Shown here: in pieces, positions 5,089-7,000 of the stretch
Numbering within the stretch: the stretch's first letter is position 1
Layout: every line of letters begins with the position of its first letter
NCBI GenBank assembly: GCA_003550445.1
Contig: PUKG01000037.1
Span: forward strand, 1-7,000
Length of the DNA stretch: 7,000 nt
Source of the DNA: Halobacteroidaceae bacterium
Lineage (GTDB): Bacteria > Bacillota > Halanaerobiia > B1SED10-174
Direction of reading: 5' to 3'
Made by a program: the position numbers and the translations under genes
The notes under the pieces: model-generated
Told to the model about the DNA's origin: nothing
Database searches by the model: none
What the model saw: only the letters and a program-made list of their open reading frames with translations

Positions 5089-7000
5089 GGAAAAATAAGA
5101 ATCTACGAATTAGCAAAAGCACTAAATATAAAATCAACAGAACTGGTTGATATGTTAAAGGAATTGGGGATTGAAGCAAAATCCCATATGAGTACTTTGG
5201 AGGAGGAAACTGCTGATCTGGTAAAGGAAATGCTTGCGGGCGGAGAAGGGAAACCTATTGAAAAAGAAGTTGAAGAAGAAGATACGGCTCAAAAAATTGA
5301 GGTTACCCCTCCGGTTAACGTAAAAAATATTGGTGAAGCCCTTAATATCAACCCAAATAAAATTATTAAGCAGTTAATCGACCAGGGAATAATGGTTAAC
5401 CTTACCCAAAAATTAACGGGTGATGCCCTGGTTGAAGTAGAAAAAACTTTAGATATTAAGGTTGAGGTCAAGGAAGAAGAAGTAAAAAGGCCTGAAAAGG
5501 TTAAAAAAGAAGAGCGGAAAAAGAAAAAGAAAGATCTTGTAACCCGCCCTCCGGTAGTTACTATTATGGGGCATGTGGATCATGGAAAAACCCAACTTCT
5601 TGATGTTATCAGGGAAGCAAATGTAGTGGCTTCTGAGGCAGGTGGCATAACCCAGCATATAGGGGCTTATCAGGTGGATATTGATGGTAGGAAAATAACC
5701 TTCCTCGATACTCCAGGGCACGAGGCTTTTACGGCAATGCGAGCCCGTGGTGCTCATGTTACAGATATTGCAATTCTGGTAATTGCTGCTGACGATGGGA
5801 TTATGCCTCAAACTGTCGAAGCAATTAACCATGCCAAGGATGCTGGTATTCCTATAATTGTTGCAATAAACAAGATTGATAAGGAAAGCGCAAACCCTGA
5901 AAGGGTTAAACAGCAGTTAACCGAGTACCACCTTGTTCCCGAAGAATGGGGTGGAGAAACAATATGTGTTGAAATTTCAGCTCTGCAAAAAATTAATATT
6001 GAAGAGCTCCTGGAAATGATCTTACTGGTTGCAGAGGTTGAGGATATTAAGGCCGACCCCAAAGATAAAGCTTCTGGAGTTATTGTTGAAGCAGAACTGG
6101 ACAAAGGAAGGGGACCCGTAGCCACAGTTTTAATCAAGGATGGTACTCTGCGGATTGGAGATGCTGTCATTGCTGGCTCTGCTTATGGTAAAGTCAGAGC
6201 AATGATTAATGATAAAGGTGAAAGGATGAAAAAAGCTGGTCCTGCTACTCCAGTGGAGGTTCTTGGTCTTTCAGATGTTCCTGTTGCAGGAGATTTGCTT
6301 GAATCGGTCAAAAGCGAAAAGGAAGCCAAGAAAATTGCGGAAGGAAGAAGGCAGGAAAAAAGAGAAATTGAAATGACCAGTGATCGACCTGCAAACCTTG
6401 AGCAATTTTTTGCCCGGATGCAGGATGAGGAAGTAAAAGAATTGAAAATAATTATTAAAGGCGATGTTCAGGGTTCTGTTGAGGCTCTGAGGGACTCCCT
6501 GAACCAGATAAAAAGCGAAGATGTAAACCTGAATATTATTCACACAGGTGTTGGAGCAATATCCGAAAACGATGTTATTCTGGCTTCCGCCTCAAAGGCT
6601 ATAATTATAGGCTTTAATGTTCGTCCCGATTCTCGAGCAAAACGAGTTGCTGACCAGGAAGGCGTTGATATTCGGACTTACCGAATAATTTACCAGGTTA
6701 TTGATGATGTTAAAAAAGCATTGGAAGGACTTCTAGATCCGGAAATCAGGGAAAAAGTTTTGGGTCGTGCTGAGGTGCGAGATACCTTCAGGGTTCCCAA
6801 GGCGGGGACCATTGCAGGGCTTTATGTGACCGATGGGAAAATAACCCGAAACTCCAATATCAGGGTTTTACGCGATGGGGTTGTTGTTCACGAGGGGAGC
6901 ATTGGTTCATTAAAACGTTTCCAGGATGATGTCCGGGAAGTTGAATCCAATTATGAGTGTGGTTTAAATGTTGAGGGGTTCCAGGATGTGAAAGTAGGCG
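5086..7000 (+). CDS. infB: Translation initiation factor IF-2 (3' end beyond window)
   Basis: IF2 is the GTPase that places initiator fMet-tRNA on the 30S subunit and promotes 50S joining. The window holds 638 codons plus one base. Two IF2N modules are visible: about 3-50 (IRIYELAKALNIKSTELV) and about 78-125 (VKNIGEALNINPNKIIKQL). A short charged linker with KKKKK (145-149) follows. The GTPase domain has G1 GHVDHGKT (162-169), G2 GGITQHIG (186-193), G3 DTPGH (208-212), G4 NKID (262-265) and G5 SAL (298-300). Beta-barrel domain II covers about 329-412, domain III about 436-540 (IIIKGDVQGSVEAL, HTGVGAISENDV), and the tRNA-binding C-terminal barrel starts near 555 (GRAEVRDTFRVPKAGTIAG). The last visible residues, YECGLNVEGFQDVKVG, normally sit 15-20 residues from the end, so the full protein should be about 655 residues, shorter than the 716 of B. 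subtilis, mainly through short linkers. All GTPase motifs are intact. It follows ylxQ by 17 bases. Confidence 0.98.
   Translation, partial: MGKIRIYELAKALNIKSTELVDMLKELGIEAKSHMSTLEEETADLVKEMLAGGEGKPIEKEVEEEDTAQKIEVTPPVNVKNIGEALNINPNKIIKQLIDQGIMVNLTQKLTGDALVEVEKTLDIKVEVKEEEVKRPEKVKKEERKKKKKDLVTRPPVVTIMGHVDHGKTQLLDVIREANVVASEAGGITQHIGAYQVDIDGRKITFLDTPGHEAFTAMRARGAHVTDIAILVIAADDGIMPQTVEAINHAKDAGIPIIVAINKIDKESANPERVKQQLTEYHLVPEEWGGETICVEISALQKINIEELLEMILLVAEVEDIKADPKDKASGVIVEAELDKGRGPVATVLIKDGTLRIGDAVIAGSAYGKVRAMINDKGERMKKAGPATPVEVLGLSDVPVAGDLLESVKSEKEAKKIAEGRRQEKREIEMTSDRPANLEQFFARMQDEEVKELKIIIKGDVQGSVEALRDSLNQIKSEDVNLNIIHTGVGAISENDVILASASKAIIIGFNVRPDSRAKRVADQEGVDIRTYRIIYQVIDDVKKALEGLLDPEIREKVLGRAEVRDTFRVPKAGTIAGLYVTDGKITRNSNIRVLRDGVVVHEGSIGSLKRFQDDVREVESNYECGLNVEGFQDVKVG

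Noticed and set aside
5196..5232. GGAGGAGG near 5199-5206 as a ribosome binding site for a shorter IF2 isoform
   Set aside because: The next in-frame ATG (5230) is more than 20 bases downstream, too far for efficient initiation; the GAG-GAG-rich motif is explained by Glu codons.
1..7000. Mobile element, CRISPR array, toxin-antitoxin, defence or other accessory system
   Set aside because: Apart from the 136-base gap, every stretch is accounted for by conserved core genes in their usual order; no direct-repeat arrays, terminal inverted repeats, integrase fragments or tRNA-like folds were seen.

Overview
The window is a stretch of conserved housekeeping genes, all on the + strand, with the order polC (3' part) - rimP - nusA - ylxR/rnpM - ylxQ - infB (5' part). 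A full PolC-type replicative polymerase beside the nusA-infB cluster, a short NusA without the extra C-terminal repeats seen in E. coli, the ylxR-ylxQ pair, and strong AGGAGG-type ribosome binding sites all point to a low- to moderate-GC Bacillota (Firmicutes) genome, probably clostridial in the broad sense. The genus cannot be fixed from this window alone. Codon use and base composition look even throughout, and I see no sign of transfer, mobile elements, tRNAs, rRNAs or CRISPR.

Layout: bases 1-2802 hold the last 933 codons of polC, from inside the proofreading exonuclease to the clamp-binding C-terminus. Bases 2803-2938 are the only real intergenic gap (136 bp). It carries an extended -10 promoter, a leader with a strong hairpin (2876-2900), and the ribosome binding site of rimP, which starts at TTG. 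From 2939 on the genes are tightly packed: rimP to nusA 16 bp, nusA/ylxR overlap 32 bp, ylxR/ylxQ overlap 14 bp, ylxQ to infB 17 bp. infB starts at GTG 5086 and runs off the window about 15-20 codons before its expected end.

Together the operon links 30S maturation (RimP), transcription pausing, termination and antitermination (NusA), an RNase P-associated protein (YlxR/RnpM), an L7Ae-type RNA-binding protein (YlxQ) and translation initiation (IF2). PolC is a replication gene that reads into this operon, with no convincing terminator between them.

I found no novel system. The points most worth a second look are the rimP leader hairpin, the overlap in which one purine-rich stretch codes an acidic NusA tail and a basic YlxR head, and the infB start, which overlaps an out-of-frame ATG. 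Gene functions rest on motifs recognised by eye and recalled family sequences; no database search was run.
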